Shown here: positions 25,505 through 35,002 of the stretch, one piece after another | Position numbering within the stretch: the first letter of the stretch is position 1 | How the letters are laid out: the number at the start of each line of letters is the position of its first letter | NCBI GenBank assembly: GCA_003148945.1 | Contig: QGGY01000009.1 | Coordinates: forward strand, 62,001-126,000 | DNA: 64,000 nt | Reading direction: 5' to 3' | From: Murimonas intestini | GTDB taxonomy: Bacteria > Bacillota > Clostridia > Lachnospirales > Lachnospiraceae | Notes under the pieces: generated by a model | What the model was told of the DNA's origin: nothing | Database searches by the model: none | The model's input: the letters and a program-made list of their open reading frames with translations, nothing else | Position numbers and translations under genes: made by a program

Positions 25505-27619
25505 ATGGAAGATTGGAGAAACAGGCTTTCTGCTTATGATTTCTGGTGGACAGATAAGGAAAGGCTGCCGGACGGCTGGACAAAAGGCGCATTTCTTGGA
25601 AATGGTGTCCAGGGCGTTATGCTTTATTTTACAGGGGAGGGGGAGGAGAGAAAGCTGCATGCTGAGCTGGGCAGCCATGATGTCTATGACAGGAGAAGCT
25701 CCAGGGATTTCTGGATGGCTAAGCAGTTTGACAGCCCCCGCCTTCCTGTAGGAAGCCTGGAATACCCCTGCCCTGGCAAAATCCTGGACTTTACCATGCA
25801 TTTAAGTCTTTATGACGCATCTGCTGATCTGTATATCAGGACAGAGAGCATGGAACTGGAATGCATGTTTTATGTGTGCGCGTCAAATCAGATGATTGTG
25901 GCAGAGCAGAGAAGAGGTGCGCTGTCTGCGTGGAAATTCATACCTGGAAAAGCCGTCAGCCCCAGACAATCTTTTGGGCTGAGGATGGGAGAGGATAGCA
26001 GGATTGACAGGGAATACAAGTATCATCCTGAACCCAGGCTGGAAGAGGCAAGGGAAGAGACAATGCAGGAAACTGCATGTGTCCAGGAACTGGACGGGGA
26101 TTGGAGGACGATAACGGTTATCCAGAGAGACGTAAACAGAGGCTGTCTGTTTGCCGAGATCTGCCAGGGGCAGGGGATAGAGACGGATAAAGTGAAAAAG
26201 AGCCTGGAGAGAGAAAAGAGCCGGGATTACAGGAGGCTCCATCTGCAGTGGTGGCACGAGTACTATCCTGTCAGTGGAATTAGTATCCCGGATACCAGTC
26301 TGGAAGCTTTTTACTGGAGGCAGATCTATAAGCTGGGCTGTGCTGTAAGAGAGGACAGCCGGGTGATGGACAACCAGGGGCCCTGGCTTTTTGAGACACC
26401 CTGGCCCGGGACATGGTGGAACCTGAACGTACAGCTGTGCTACTGGCCTCTGTACACAGCGGGCAGATTGAGCCAGGCCGCATCCCTCAATCATTTCCTG
26501 ATGAGGTACAAAGATGACCTGACTGAGAATGTCCCTGAAAGGTACAGGTATGATTCCAGTGGCATCGGCACTAATACTACATGGAACTTAAAGTCCGGGA
26601 TCGCAGACCCGGAAACAGATAATGGGCAGCAGTTTGTGGAGCTGGGAAACCTGACATGGGCGCTGCATGACTGCTGGCTGTATTACCGCATGACCATGGA
26701 TAAGGAAATGCTTCGCACTATGCTTTATCCTCTTCTGAAAAGAAGCATCAATTACTATCTGCACTTTTTGAGGAAGGGTGAAGATGGAAGGCTTCATCTG
26801 CCGCCCACCTCTTCACCGGAATACGGGGAACTCTGTGAGGACTGTAATTATGACCTGAGCCTCCTGCGCTGGGGCTGTATGGCCCTGCTGGATATTACAG
26901 AGACACTTGGAATTGATGATGAGAAGAAAAGGGAATGGATGAATGTCTGTGAGAATCTGACTGATTATCCCAGAAATGAGACCGGATATATGATAGGAAA
27001 GGACCTGCCGTATGCCAGGACACACAGACATTTTTCACACCTGATGATGCATATGCCGCTCTATCTGGTGAACTGTGACAACAGTGATACATGGAGCCTG
27101 GTGGAGCGCTCCATTAACCACTGGTTCAGCTACAGGGGGGATATCCTGGGATTCTCCCATGTTGGTGCATCACTTCTATACAGCGCTTACCAGAAGGGAA
27201 ATAAAGCAGCGGAGCAGATCCGCTGGCTTTTAAAAGAGCATGTAACCTTTAATACTATGTACCAGGAGGCAGGCCCTGTAATGGAAACCCCGCTTGCCGC
27301 AGCAGAATGCATCCAGCAGCTTCTGCTGCAAAGCTGGGGAGGAAAGATCAGAGTATTTCCGGCCGTACCGGATGAATGGGAGAGCGCATCATTTTCAGGT
27401 TTTGCCGCACAGGGCGGATTCCGGGTCTCGGCCCGGTATGAGGATCACCGGACCGTCTGGATAGAGATAGAGAGCCTGGCAGGTGAGGCATGCATTGTTG
27501 AGACCGGCATGGAGGAGGCGGAAGTCCACTATGACGACGGGCGAAGGGAACACGTTCAGATAAAAGGATGTGTCAGGCTTGACCTGCAGATTCATGGAAA
27601 GGTGAGACTGTCAATTTAA
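25505..27619 (+). CDS. GH95-like glycoside hydrolase (alpha-fucosidase superfamily)
   Basis: 704 residues, no signal peptide. The N-terminal beta domain starts FWWTDKERLPDGWTKGAFLGNG, an echo of the GH95 opening (ALPLGNGRLGA). An (alpha/alpha)6 catalytic domain includes NQGPWLFETPWPGTWWNLNVQ, PPTSSPEYG, and RTHRHFSHLMMHMPL. The C-terminal part (GPVMETPLAAAECIQQLLL, SWGGKIRVFPAVPDEW) is closely GH95-like. Known GH95 enzymes act on alpha-L-fucosides or alpha-L-galactosides. This protein is divergent, so the exact substrate is open. Following the two permeases by 11 nt, it should cleave an imported oligosaccharide. It ends 7 nt from the convergent anti-sigma gene. Confidence 0.8.
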   Translation: MEDWRNRLSAYDFWWTDKERLPDGWTKGAFLGNGVQGVMLYFTGEGEERKLHAELGSHDVYDRRSSRDFWMAKQFDSPRLPVGSLEYPCPGKILDFTMHLSLYDASADLYIRTESMELECMFYVCASNQMIVAEQRRGALSAWKFIPGKAVSPRQSFGLRMGEDSRIDREYKYHPEPRLEEAREETMQETACVQELDGDWRTITVIQRDVNRGCLFAEICQGQGIETDKVKKSLEREKSRDYRRLHLQWWHEYYPVSGISIPDTSLEAFYWRQIYKLGCAVREDSRVMDNQGPWLFETPWPGTWWNLNVQLCYWPLYTAGRLSQAASLNHFLMRYKDDLTENVPERYRYDSSGIGTNTTWNLKSGIADPETDNGQQFVELGNLTWALHDCWLYYRMTMDKEMLRTMLYPLLKRSINYYLHFLRKGEDGRLHLPPTSSPEYGELCEDCNYDLSLLRWGCMALLDITETLGIDDEKKREWMNVCENLTDYPRNETGYMIGKDLPYARTHRHFSHLMMHMPLYLVNCDNSDTWSLVERSINHWFSYRGDILGFSHVGASLLYSAYQKGNKAAEQIRWLLKEHVTFNTMYQEAGPVMETPLAAAECIQQLLLQSWGGKIRVFPAVPDEWESASFSGFAAQGGFRVSARYEDHRTVWIEIESLAGEACIVETGMEEAEVHYDDGRREHVQIKGCVRLDLQIHGKVRLSI

Positions 27620-27626
27620 CATTCAG

Positions 27627-28412
27627 CTACTCCCAAACCCAGCGCCCCATACTTTTGTCATAAGACAGTTCATACTTTATGGCCCCGTATTGGTCATAGG
27701 CATAGCCCACGGCATCCTGGCTGAGAGAGGCATCTCCATTTTCAAAAGCCAGGACTGCCAGTTCTCCTGTGTCGATATCGGTTGATTTTGAGAGTCCAAA
27801 GGCGGTAATGGTCACTCTTGTGATATCAGGATCCTCTGAAAGGAGCGGGAAGAGGAGGATACCCCTGTCATAATCCCAGAAGTAGAGTGGGCTGGTCACG
27901 GTCAGCTTGCCCTTGTCAGCGGGATATTTGGGCCAGGCAAAATAATTATCATCGGAGCGCCATCCGTTCCAGTGCCTGTCTGCTGCGATTGTATCGTAAT
28001 TACAATCTCCCTCATAGAAGAAAAATTTAATATTACCCCAGTCCAGTGTACCCAGTACTTTTGAAGACGGGTTGAGCTTTCCCGAATTCCGGGCAGCTGC
28101 ACCGGCGGTAAAATGATAACCCATGGCATAGTTTCCAAGCAAAAGGAAAGCAGAACATGTGAGTACGGCCAGGAGCGTCCTGTATTTCAGCTTTCTGCGC
28201 CTGATTTTCCTGGCGATAGCAGCATATTCTGAAGTTTTTACATCATCCTGATCTGTTTCCATTTCAACGTTTTGCATGAGTTTCTGATAATATTCGCTGC
28301 ATGTCTTACATTCAGCCATATGCTCAAAGACTGCTTTTTTACTGCCCTCTGATGCGGAATCATCTGTGCAGAGCGGCATTAAATCCTGTATCAGATCACA
28401 TTTATATTTCAT
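27627..28412 (-). CDS. Zinc-finger anti-sigma factor, membrane-anchored
   Basis: 261 residues. The N-terminal ZAS-type zinc finger has HMAECKTC (HxxxCxxC) near residues 32-39, and the cytoplasmic part binds the sigma factor. One membrane helix (about 92-108: LLAVLTCSAFLLLGNYAMG) precedes an extracytoplasmic domain of about 150 residues. The ATG at 28412 is preferred, with AAAGGAGAGG upstream. It overlaps the sigma gene by 11 nt, the standard sigma/anti-sigma pairing. The outer domain presumably senses an envelope signal, which cannot be named. Confidence 0.82.
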   Translation of the reverse strand: MKYKCDLIQDLMPLCTDDSASEGSKKAVFEHMAECKTCSEYYQKLMQNVEMETDQDDVKTSEYAAIARKIRRRKLKYRTLLAVLTCSAFLLLGNYAMGYHFTAGAAARNSGKLNPSSKVLGTLDWGNIKFFFYEGDCNYDTIAADRHWNGWRSDDNYFAWPKYPADKGKLTVTSPLYFWDYDRGILLFPLLSEDPDITRVTITAFGLSKSTDIDTGELAVLAFENGDASLSQDAVGYAYDQYGAIKYELSYDKSMGRWVWE

Positions 28413-28905
28413 AGTCAAACCTCTCCTTTAACTGAGTCTGGATATATAGTTTCGTTCTGTAAAAAATTACTTTTGCTGTTGTTTCTTTGATATTCTCTAG
28501 TTTTGCGATTTCTTTGAACTTCAGCCCGGCATACATCCTGTACTGGACAATATCGCGGGCTTTTTTATCACAGCCATTTAAAATATTCTCTATGCAGCGT
28601 AGCAGCTCACGGTTTTCTATATGTTTTGATATATCTTCCGTGTACTGCATTTTCTGCAGCCTGTCGCAGAGATGTTCTTTGCTGATCTCCTTGCGTATAT
28701 AGGTGGAATAAGTATTTTTGGCTATTTGGCAAAGCCATGTCTTAATTTCACATTCTCCCCGGAAACGGCCAAAAGACAGAAAGGCCTGATAGAACGTTTC
28801 CGACAAAAGTTCTTCGGAGAGATCAAGATCATAATCGGTCAGCTTACATATAAACCGGTAAATGTCTTGCCTGTATTCAGTATACAGTTCTTCGAATGGA
28901 TCCAC
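28402..28905 (-). CDS. ECF-type RNA polymerase sigma factor
   Basis: 167 residues with sigma region 2 (EELYTEYRQDIYRFICKL..., FGRFRGECEIKTWLCQIAKN) and region 4 (YRMYAGLKFKEIAKLENIKE, HTH). Regions 1 and 3 are absent, as expected for group 4 factors. The start codon is probably GTG at 28903-28905, with AGGTGG upstream. It is cotranscribed with its anti-sigma factor. A possible self-directed promoter (TGTAAC, 16 nt, CTAC) lies upstream. Confidence 0.9.
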   Translation of the reverse strand: MDPFEELYTEYRQDIYRFICKLTDYDLDLSEELLSETFYQAFLSFGRFRGECEIKTWLCQIAKNTYSTYIRKEISKEHLCDRLQKMQYTEDISKHIENRELLRCIENILNGCDKKARDIVQYRMYAGLKFKEIAKLENIKETTAKVIFYRTKLYIQTQLKERFDYEI

Positions 28906-28939
28906 ATCATCCCACCTTTCTTGTTGATTTGTATTATTA

Positions 28940-28965
28940 GTAGTTTCAGCAGTGAAAAAGTTACA
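28940..28965 (-). promoter_or_regulatory. Possible ECF autoregulatory promoter
   Basis: On the minus strand, TGTAAC, 16-nt spacer, CTAC, about 35 nt upstream of the sigma gene. TGTAAC resembles ECF -35 elements; the -10 match is weak. Confidence 0.3.
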
Positions 28966-29119
28966 TCAAAAAGTAATTTTTTTTGAATCCGAGGATATAC
29001 AGGAAGAAGGGAAAAATGGAAGAGGGATGCAATGCCGGCACTGATTATTGTTTTCTGGAAATGATGCACGGAGGTGTATATTATTGTGTGTACTGGCATT
29101 GCAGACCATATAAGAGGTA

Positions 29120-29680
29120 TTATTTAACTGGTGTGAGATTTTTTACCATTAAGTACTCATTTGCATAGCTTCCGTCCTTATACTTCATGCTGTGAGGCTG
29201 TTCGCCATAGATTTCAAAACCAAGGCTTTTGTATAGGCGGACTGCGGCAGTATTAGCAGTCACCACCTCTAATTCCGCCTGTTCATAACCACAGCCGGCT
29301 GCAGTCTCAAGAACTGTATTCAGCATAGCTTTTCCCAGTCCCATCCCGCAGTATTCCTGATACAGGGCAATGGCGATATTGCATCTGTGGGCATACCGTT
29401 TATAGCTGCCGCAGGATGACAGTGAACAGTTCCCGGCATGTTTTCCGTCCACACGGGCGATCAGCAGCAGTTCTCTTTTGGCTTCTTCCATAGTTTGAAG
29501 GAAATCCTTCTCCTGGGCTGAAGTCAGGGTGATTTCTTCCGGTTCTCTCATGAGATACGGCGTCTCAGCGGATGTTATTTTTAAATATTGAACCAAGTCC
29601 TCTGCATCCTCTGTACATGCACTTCTAAGTATACAGTGTCTTCCGTCAGAAAGTATGATTTCTTTTTCTTTTAACAGCAT
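29120..29680 (-). CDS. GNAT acetyltransferase
   Basis: 186 residues, one GNAT domain. The acetyl-CoA loop is in QEYCGMGLGKAMLNTVLE and the late motif is NTAAVRLYKSLGFEIYGE. YKRYAHRCNIAIAL is the central strand, typical of N-acetyltransferases of the RimI/PhnO kind. AAAGGGGAAATA precedes the ATG. The substrate is unknown. No operon partners; it lies convergent to nothing and tail-first toward the sigma gene's upstream region. Confidence 0.82.
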   Translation of the reverse strand: MLLKEKEIILSDGRHCILRSACTEDAEDLVQYLKITSAETPYLMREPEEITLTSAQEKDFLQTMEEAKRELLLIARVDGKHAGNCSLSSCGSYKRYAHRCNIAIALYQEYCGMGLGKAMLNTVLETAAGCGYEQAELEVVTANTAAVRLYKSLGFEIYGEQPHSMKYKDGSYANEYLMVKNLTPVK

Positions 29681-29890
29681 ATTATTTCCCCTTTAACTCG
29701 TTTTTAGTATACGCATATGGCATTGGAATTGCTGATGATTATACCACATAAAATTTCATTTTGCCAGTAAAGCATTTCTGTATACTGCGCGGCGTAAACA
29801 ATAATCAGAAAACCACTTGTCAATCAGGCATGTGAGGAGTATGTTTATTATCAGCAGGTATCTGGATTATGGAGGATTAGGAGGAAGGGT

Positions 29891-30394
29891 ATGATAAAAA
29901 CCAGCAGATTAGTATTAAAAGCTTATGAGCCGGAAGATCAGGAGTCAATGGTTGAATTACTGACAAATGACGAGATAAAAAAGACATTTATGATCCCGGA
30001 TTTTCAAAGCAGGGCTGATGTTATAGCATTATTTAAAAGGTGCCTGGAGTTTTCAGTTTCGGGCCAGCATTATGAAAGAGGAATATACCTTGATAAGAAG
30101 CTGATAGGATTTATAAATGATGTGTTTACAGAGGGAAATTCCATAGAATTAGGCTATGTGATACATCCGGATTTTCAGAACAGAGGATATGCAACAGAGG
30201 CGCTTTCGGCAGCAATCGGGGACTTGTTTCAGAAAGGATTTGGTGAAATTATTGCAGGAGCTTTTGAAAATAATACTGCCAGCTGCCGTGTTATGGAGAA
30301 ATGTAAAATGACTCGGACCGAAAGAGAGGAGACGATCAAATATCGTGAGCAGCTGTATCATTGTATTTATTATTCTATAAAGAAACCGGAGTAG
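29891..30394 (+). CDS. RimJ/RimL-type GNAT acetyltransferase
   Basis: 167 residues. It opens MIKTSRLVLKAYEPEDQESM, the usual RimJ/L start (TxRLxLR). The acetyl-CoA loop is HPDFQNRGYATEALSAAI, followed by NTASCRVMEKCKM. Members acetylate protein N-termini or small amines; the exact target is not visible. Two ribosome-site copies (GGAGGATTAGGAGGAAGGGT) precede the ATG. Single-gene unit closed by a strong hairpin. Confidence 0.85.
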   Translation: MIKTSRLVLKAYEPEDQESMVELLTNDEIKKTFMIPDFQSRADVIALFKRCLEFSVSGQHYERGIYLDKKLIGFINDVFTEGNSIELGYVIHPDFQNRGYATEALSAAIGDLFQKGFGEIIAGAFENNTASCRVMEKCKMTRTEREETIKYREQLYHCIYYSIKKPE

Positions 30395-30409
30395 GATATT
30401 AAACGGACT

Positions 30410-30462
30410 GCTTTTGGGGAGAGGGCGGCGGAGCGTGAAGATATGCCCGCCCCCCCAAAAGC
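30410..30462. terminator. Large G/C-rich hairpin between convergent genes
   Basis: GCTTTTGGGG... pairs with ...CCCCAAAAGC with a further GGGCGG/CCGCCC inner stem. It sits between the GNAT and the convergent locus C kinase, so it can serve both strands. Confidence 0.65.
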
Positions 30463-30491
30463 TCAGTTGATAGGAATCATGTCATGATGTA

Positions 30492-32288
30492 TCAGCAATA
30501 TTCCATATTCTTGGGCACCTGCACAATCACTTTTGTGCCGGTGCCTTCTTTGCTTTCCAGAAGCATGGCACAGTCATCACCGAATCTGAGACGAAGCCTC
30601 TGGTAGACATTTACGATTCCGATATGCCCATTTGACTTATAGGAATCCACATCCCCGGGACTTAGTTTTTCGCGCAGCGCATCAAGCTGTCCGGTATCCA
30701 TGCCGGTGCCGTCATCTTCCACGGTCACCAGGACAAAATCACCCTTTGCACAGACAGTGACATCCAGATTGCCCTGGGAGCGTTTGGCTTCCAGCCCGTG
30801 GTAAATAGCATTTTCTACTAAAGGCTGCAGTGTGAGCTTCATGATCCGGCAGCGTGCAGCTTCTTCATCGATGTGGAAATGCGGGCAGATCCGCTCTCCA
30901 TAACGCACCTGCATGATATCCAGATAATTGCGGATATGTGTCAGCTCGTCAGAGATGGGCACAAGCTCGTCTGAAGAACTGATGCTGTAACGGTACAAGT
31001 CAGCCATGGAAAGGGCAATATCGCTGACCTGTTCAATTCCCTCATTTTCTGCAATGCTGCTGATGGTTTCCAGAGTATTATAGAGAAAATGAGGATTGAT
31101 CTGGGACTGCAGGGTGTGAATCTGCATTTCTTTTTCACGGAGTGAATACTGGTATTTTTCCTGAATGAGCTGGCGTATATGCAGGAGCATCTGGTCGATG
31201 CATTTGCCCAGCTCCCCTGTCTCATCCTTTGGCAGAGGCGGGATTGTGACCTCCAGACTGCCGTTCATCACTTCATAAGTGACTGCCTTCAGGTCTTCGA
31301 TGGGTTTCACCAGCTTCCTGGAAAAATACCTGGCCAGCAATATGGTCAGAAACAGTGAAAGGCCTATAAGCAGAAGCATAAATTCTTTCAGGTCAGGCAC
31401 ACCGGCCATGATCTCTTCAAGAGAGTTCGTGGAGAGGATGCTCAGTGCAAAGCCCTCAAGAGGATAGAGATTGACCAGGTAGCGGTGTCCGTCAATATCC
31501 ATGGTCCGGGATGCGGCGTCCGGACCGCAGGACTGATAGATATTTATTAACTCTTCTTCTGAGAACTGCTCCTTGTTCAGCGTATAGATCTGTGAACTAC
31601 CTGAAAAAAGGAAAAGATTTCCGTTTTGCCCTCCTATGAGAGGAGACAGCAGGGTCTTGATCTGGGAAGAGTCAAATTCCATATAAAAAATATACTGGTG
31701 TTTTGTAGTATTATAGCTTGTTATTTTGTGAGCATAGCCCATGTAGGCTGTGGTCGGGGTGGTATAGCGCATATCATGGTAGGGCAGCAGCTGAGGCATG
31801 GACAGGCAGCGCTGTTCTTTTGAGGCTGTAAAACGGGTAAACCATTCTGCATCCCGGAAGCTGTAGTCCGTGGTCAGGGCCAGGTCATTCTGGTAAACAA
31901 TATCCCCATCAGATGACAGGATGGAGATATAGGGGAGCGTATGTGACAATCCATAATATGACCTGAGCTGGGATATGGTATCAGCCAGGGCCAGATTGGC
32001 CTTGACACCCTCTATAGAGCGCTCTTCAATTTTAGCCAGGTTCAGATTCAGATTTTTTGAATAGACAGCATAGAAATACTGGTCCAGATTACTCAGAAAG
32101 TTCTCAAGCTTGTCGGCTGCCAGAGACATGACCTGCTGCTTATAGAACAGGACATTTTCATTTATAGTTTTCTGGTAATTGTACCAGGAGATAAATCCCA
32201 GGATAATAAAGGGAACCAAGCAGGAAATAAGGAAAAAAGCCTGGAGTTTAGTGCGGATGCTGGTAAATGGAAGCTTTTGTCTTTTCAT
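30492..32288 (-). CDS. YesM-type sensor histidine kinase, locus C
   Basis: 598 residues. Membrane helices near 15-35 and 300-320 flank an extracytoplasmic sensor. A HAMP-like segment follows, then SQINPHFLYNTLE with the phosphoacceptor His, N box QPLVENAIYHGLE, and G boxes VEDDGTGMD and HIGIVNVYQRL. All catalytic motifs are intact. Its start overlaps the regulator's stop by 4 nt (ATGA), so the regulator gene is first in this pair, unlike locus B. The pair is divergent from a permease-permease-binding protein-sulfatase operon. Confidence 0.93.
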   Translation of the reverse strand: MKRQKLPFTSIRTKLQAFFLISCLVPFIILGFISWYNYQKTINENVLFYKQQVMSLAADKLENFLSNLDQYFYAVYSKNLNLNLAKIEERSIEGVKANLALADTISQLRSYYGLSHTLPYISILSSDGDIVYQNDLALTTDYSFRDAEWFTRFTASKEQRCLSMPQLLPYHDMRYTTPTTAYMGYAHKITSYNTTKHQYIFYMEFDSSQIKTLLSPLIGGQNGNLFLFSGSSQIYTLNKEQFSEEELINIYQSCGPDAASRTMDIDGHRYLVNLYPLEGFALSILSTNSLEEIMAGVPDLKEFMLLLIGLSLFLTILLARYFSRKLVKPIEDLKAVTYEVMNGSLEVTIPPLPKDETGELGKCIDQMLLHIRQLIQEKYQYSLREKEMQIHTLQSQINPHFLYNTLETISSIAENEGIEQVSDIALSMADLYRYSISSSDELVPISDELTHIRNYLDIMQVRYGERICPHFHIDEEAARCRIMKLTLQPLVENAIYHGLEAKRSQGNLDVTVCAKGDFVLVTVEDDGTGMDTGQLDALREKLSPGDVDSYKSNGHIGIVNVYQRLRLRFGDDCAMLLESKEGTGTKVIVQVPKNMEYC

Positions 32289-33850
32289 AGAGATTCCTTC
32301 CTGTGATCTGCCAGGTCAGGAGCTGCTAAAGCCTGCCTCTGGTATTCTGCAGGTGTCATTCCGGTAAGCTTGCGGAAGGTCTTGCCGAAATAGCTGCAGT
32401 CCTCATAGCCTACGGCGTGGGCGACCTGGTTTACTTTTCTGTCAGAATTGGATAACAGTTTTTTTGCTTTTTCTATGCGCAGCTCAGTCAGATATTCATT
32501 AAAATTCTTTCCCGTCACATTTTTAAATGAAACACTGAAATATGATGCATTCAGATAGTAGAGCGCAGCCATTTTCCTGAGGGATATCTCCTCAGCATAA
32601 TGAGTATCCAGGTAGTGGCGGGCTTTTTCAATTGTAGCTGTCACCGATGTGGCTTTTCCGGGGGCGAGAGCTGCCTTTTGGCAGTAAGTGCAGAAGCTTT
32701 CCAGAATTTCCTGCTGGGGGCTTCCCGCGGATAAATTCTGCATCAGAGTGATGCCTTCATCAGCCAGAAGGTTATTTTCGTCCTGCTCACAGAGTACCCG
32801 GAGAATATTTCCCAGCAGGAGATGGAGGATATGAGTGACATCCGACAGAGTGACAGAGGGTGATCCGGCAAGAAAATCCTTAAGCTTTGCCAGGGCACGG
32901 CTTAGATCCAGGGTATTGCGGGAGTAGATACTGTCCAGGATCTGGGAGGTGATCTCTCTTGGCAGTGATGTCCTGCCCTCCTCCTTATCCTGTCCGGGCA
33001 GGATTATCTCATGGCTGCTGTATAAGTGCATCAGCTTCAGGCCCCCATGGGCGCTGGCAAAGGAACCTGCCAGAGACTTGCAGGAACAGGCTTCAGTGCC
33101 AAGAGCCACGCTGGCATCCAGGCCGGATCTGTCTGAGAGCTGTCTGATCAGGCTGCGCGCCCCAGCCAGCAGTTTGGCTTTTTTGGAACTGGTCAGAAAG
33201 ATCCCATATATACTCTGGCTGACAGAAAAAACAGTGCAGGTAGTTTCAGAAAATATGGAAGCGGCAGTCCGGGAGAGCAGGGCGCTCAGGCTTTCCGGAT
33301 CCTGGTCAGGAGCGGTGAAGCGGACAAGCATGATATACATATATGAGGTATGGAAGCCCAGATCTGTCAGCACTTCATTCAGGCGCTCAGGTGACACAGA
33401 CTGCTGGTGATAAAGGACTTCCAGCATCTTCAGCAGCAGGTCCGTCTGAGTCTGTGTGCTGCGTTTGAGCAGCTCGTTTTTCCGTATTTTTTCAAGACAG
33501 CGTGAAAGAGTCTCGTTCAGCTCGTTTTTCCGGATAGGCTTTAATACATATCCGGAGGCGCTAAGCTCAATTGCAGATTTTACGTATTCAAATTCATTGT
33601 ATCCGCTTATAAAGATGGCCTGTACATCAGGAAGGAAGAGGTGCATTTCTTTAAGCATCTCGATCCCTGTCATGCCCGGCATTCGGACATCAGTTATGAC
33701 AATATCAGGGCGCAGGCTGAAAGCCAGCTGGAGGGCTTCATATCCGTCTGAGGCCTCCGCACACAGCTGCAGGCTGTCCGACCAGTCTATTTTGTTTTTG
33801 AGGCTGGTGCGTATCCAGGGTTCATCATCTACAAGCATTATCTTAAGCAT
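32285..33850 (-). CDS. YesN-type response regulator with AraC HTH, locus C
   Basis: 521 residues. The receiver domain has VDDEPW, the phosphoacceptor in VITDVRMPGM and Lys in LKPIRK. The C-terminal AraC double HTH runs from KARHYLDTHYAEEIS to TGMTPAEYQ. The linker domain is not recognised. It is coupled to the kinase by an ATGA overlap. The intergenic gap of 186 nt to the divergent permease gene probably holds its binding sites; a TATAAT lies at 34003-34008. Confidence 0.92.
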   Translation of the reverse strand: MLKIMLVDDEPWIRTSLKNKIDWSDSLQLCAEASDGYEALQLAFSLRPDIVITDVRMPGMTGIEMLKEMHLFLPDVQAIFISGYNEFEYVKSAIELSASGYVLKPIRKNELNETLSRCLEKIRKNELLKRSTQTQTDLLLKMLEVLYHQQSVSPERLNEVLTDLGFHTSYMYIMLVRFTAPDQDPESLSALLSRTAASIFSETTCTVFSVSQSIYGIFLTSSKKAKLLAGARSLIRQLSDRSGLDASVALGTEACSCKSLAGSFASAHGGLKLMHLYSSHEIILPGQDKEEGRTSLPREITSQILDSIYSRNTLDLSRALAKLKDFLAGSPSVTLSDVTHILHLLLGNILRVLCEQDENNLLADEGITLMQNLSAGSPQQEILESFCTYCQKAALAPGKATSVTATIEKARHYLDTHYAEEISLRKMAALYYLNASYFSVSFKNVTGKNFNEYLTELRIEKAKKLLSNSDRKVNQVAHAVGYEDCSYFGKTFRKLTGMTPAEYQRQALAAPDLADHRKESL

Positions 33851-34036
33851 TTCTATTCCCCCATCTAATTTGTATGCATATTATCAGGTAGTAATTTCAG
33901 TGTAATATATCTATTTACTAGTGTCAATAAACATAAAGTTTAGCCAAAAATATTCCCATAAACAGCAAAATTCTCTCCCATGTAATTGAAAAAAGACGGT
34001 GCTATAATCGGACTTATTAAAACGGAGGTGGGAGAA

Positions 34037-34984
34037 ATGCAAAGACAGATTGCCAAACAGCCTAAAGGGGCGGCAGGGGGAGGAAACAAGAAAAGCCTTG
34101 GGAGCAGGATAATGAAAAATAAAATATTTTACCTGTTTCTGCTTCCGGCAGTGCTGGTCATAACGATTTTTAAGTACTATCCGTTCCTGACTTCAGTATA
34201 TCAATCCGTGTTTAACTGGAATGGCGCCAATGTACATATTTTTAACGGGGCTAAAAACTATATTGACATCTTTCAGGATAAAGCTTTTTACAGTTCCATA
34301 TACAATATTGTAAAGGTCTGTCTCGCTACAGTGGTAATAAACCTGATATTTCCATTTCTGGCAGCGGAGATCGTGACAAATTTAAATGGAAAGAGGAAAC
34401 AGAACTTTTTTAAGATGGGATTCATTATTCCCATGGTAGTGCCGAGCATGGTAGTCATCCTCCTATGGAAGTGGATACTGGCAGGTGATTACGGAGTCCT
34501 GAATATGCTGTTGGGCGCAGTCGGACTTGACAACCTGATAACACCCTGGCTGGCAACCTCAAGGACAGCCCTCTGGTCTATCATAGCAATTAATTTTCCA
34601 TGGATCGCCGGCCTGCCGTTCCTGCTGTACCTTACAGGAAAGCAGAATATATCGGAAGACCTCTACGAGGCTGCAGACCTGGAAGGCGCAGGACTTCTGC
34701 AGAAGATACGCTATATAGACATTCCGCTTCTGTCCAGTCAGAGAAAGCTGGTAATTACATATATGCTCATCCAGGCATTTCAGATGTTTGACCAGCCGTT
34801 CGTCCTGACAAGCGGAGGCCCGGGTACATCCACACTGACGCCGGCTCTGTATATTTACCAAAGGGCATTTAATTACAACCAGTTCGGCTACTCATCGGCA
34901 GTCGGGGTCATCCTTTTCATAATAGTAGTGGGAGTTACGCTTTTCAACCAGAGGATCATGAAAGAAAGCGACAATATGGGATAA
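34037..34984 (+). CDS. ABC sugar permease (MalF/UgpA-type), locus C
   Basis: 315 residues. About six helices, EAA loop EAADLEGAGLLQKIRYIDIP and late loop SGGPGTSTLTPALYIYQRAF. The start at 34037 is chosen because GGAGGTGGGAGAA lies just upstream; an in-frame ATG at 33986 lacks such a site. In this locus the permeases come before the binding protein, the reverse of loci A, B and D. Confidence 0.9.
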   Translation: MQRQIAKQPKGAAGGGNKKSLGSRIMKNKIFYLFLLPAVLVITIFKYYPFLTSVYQSVFNWNGANVHIFNGAKNYIDIFQDKAFYSSIYNIVKVCLATVVINLIFPFLAAEIVTNLNGKRKQNFFKMGFIIPMVVPSMVVILLWKWILAGDYGVLNMLLGAVGLDNLITPWLATSRTALWSIIAINFPWIAGLPFLLYLTGKQNISEDLYEAADLEGAGLLQKIRYIDIPLLSSQRKLVITYMLIQAFQMFDQPFVLTSGGPGTSTLTPALYIYQRAFNYNQFGYSSAVGVILFIIVVGVTLFNQRIMKESDNMG

Positions 34985-35002
34985 GGCAGGAGGATATTAT
35001 CA

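Noticed and set aside
28983-29168. Plus-strand frame of 61 codons with a weak ribosome site
   Set aside because: No family resemblance, Cys/Tyr-rich composition and overlap with the end of the GNAT gene at 29120; more likely chance.
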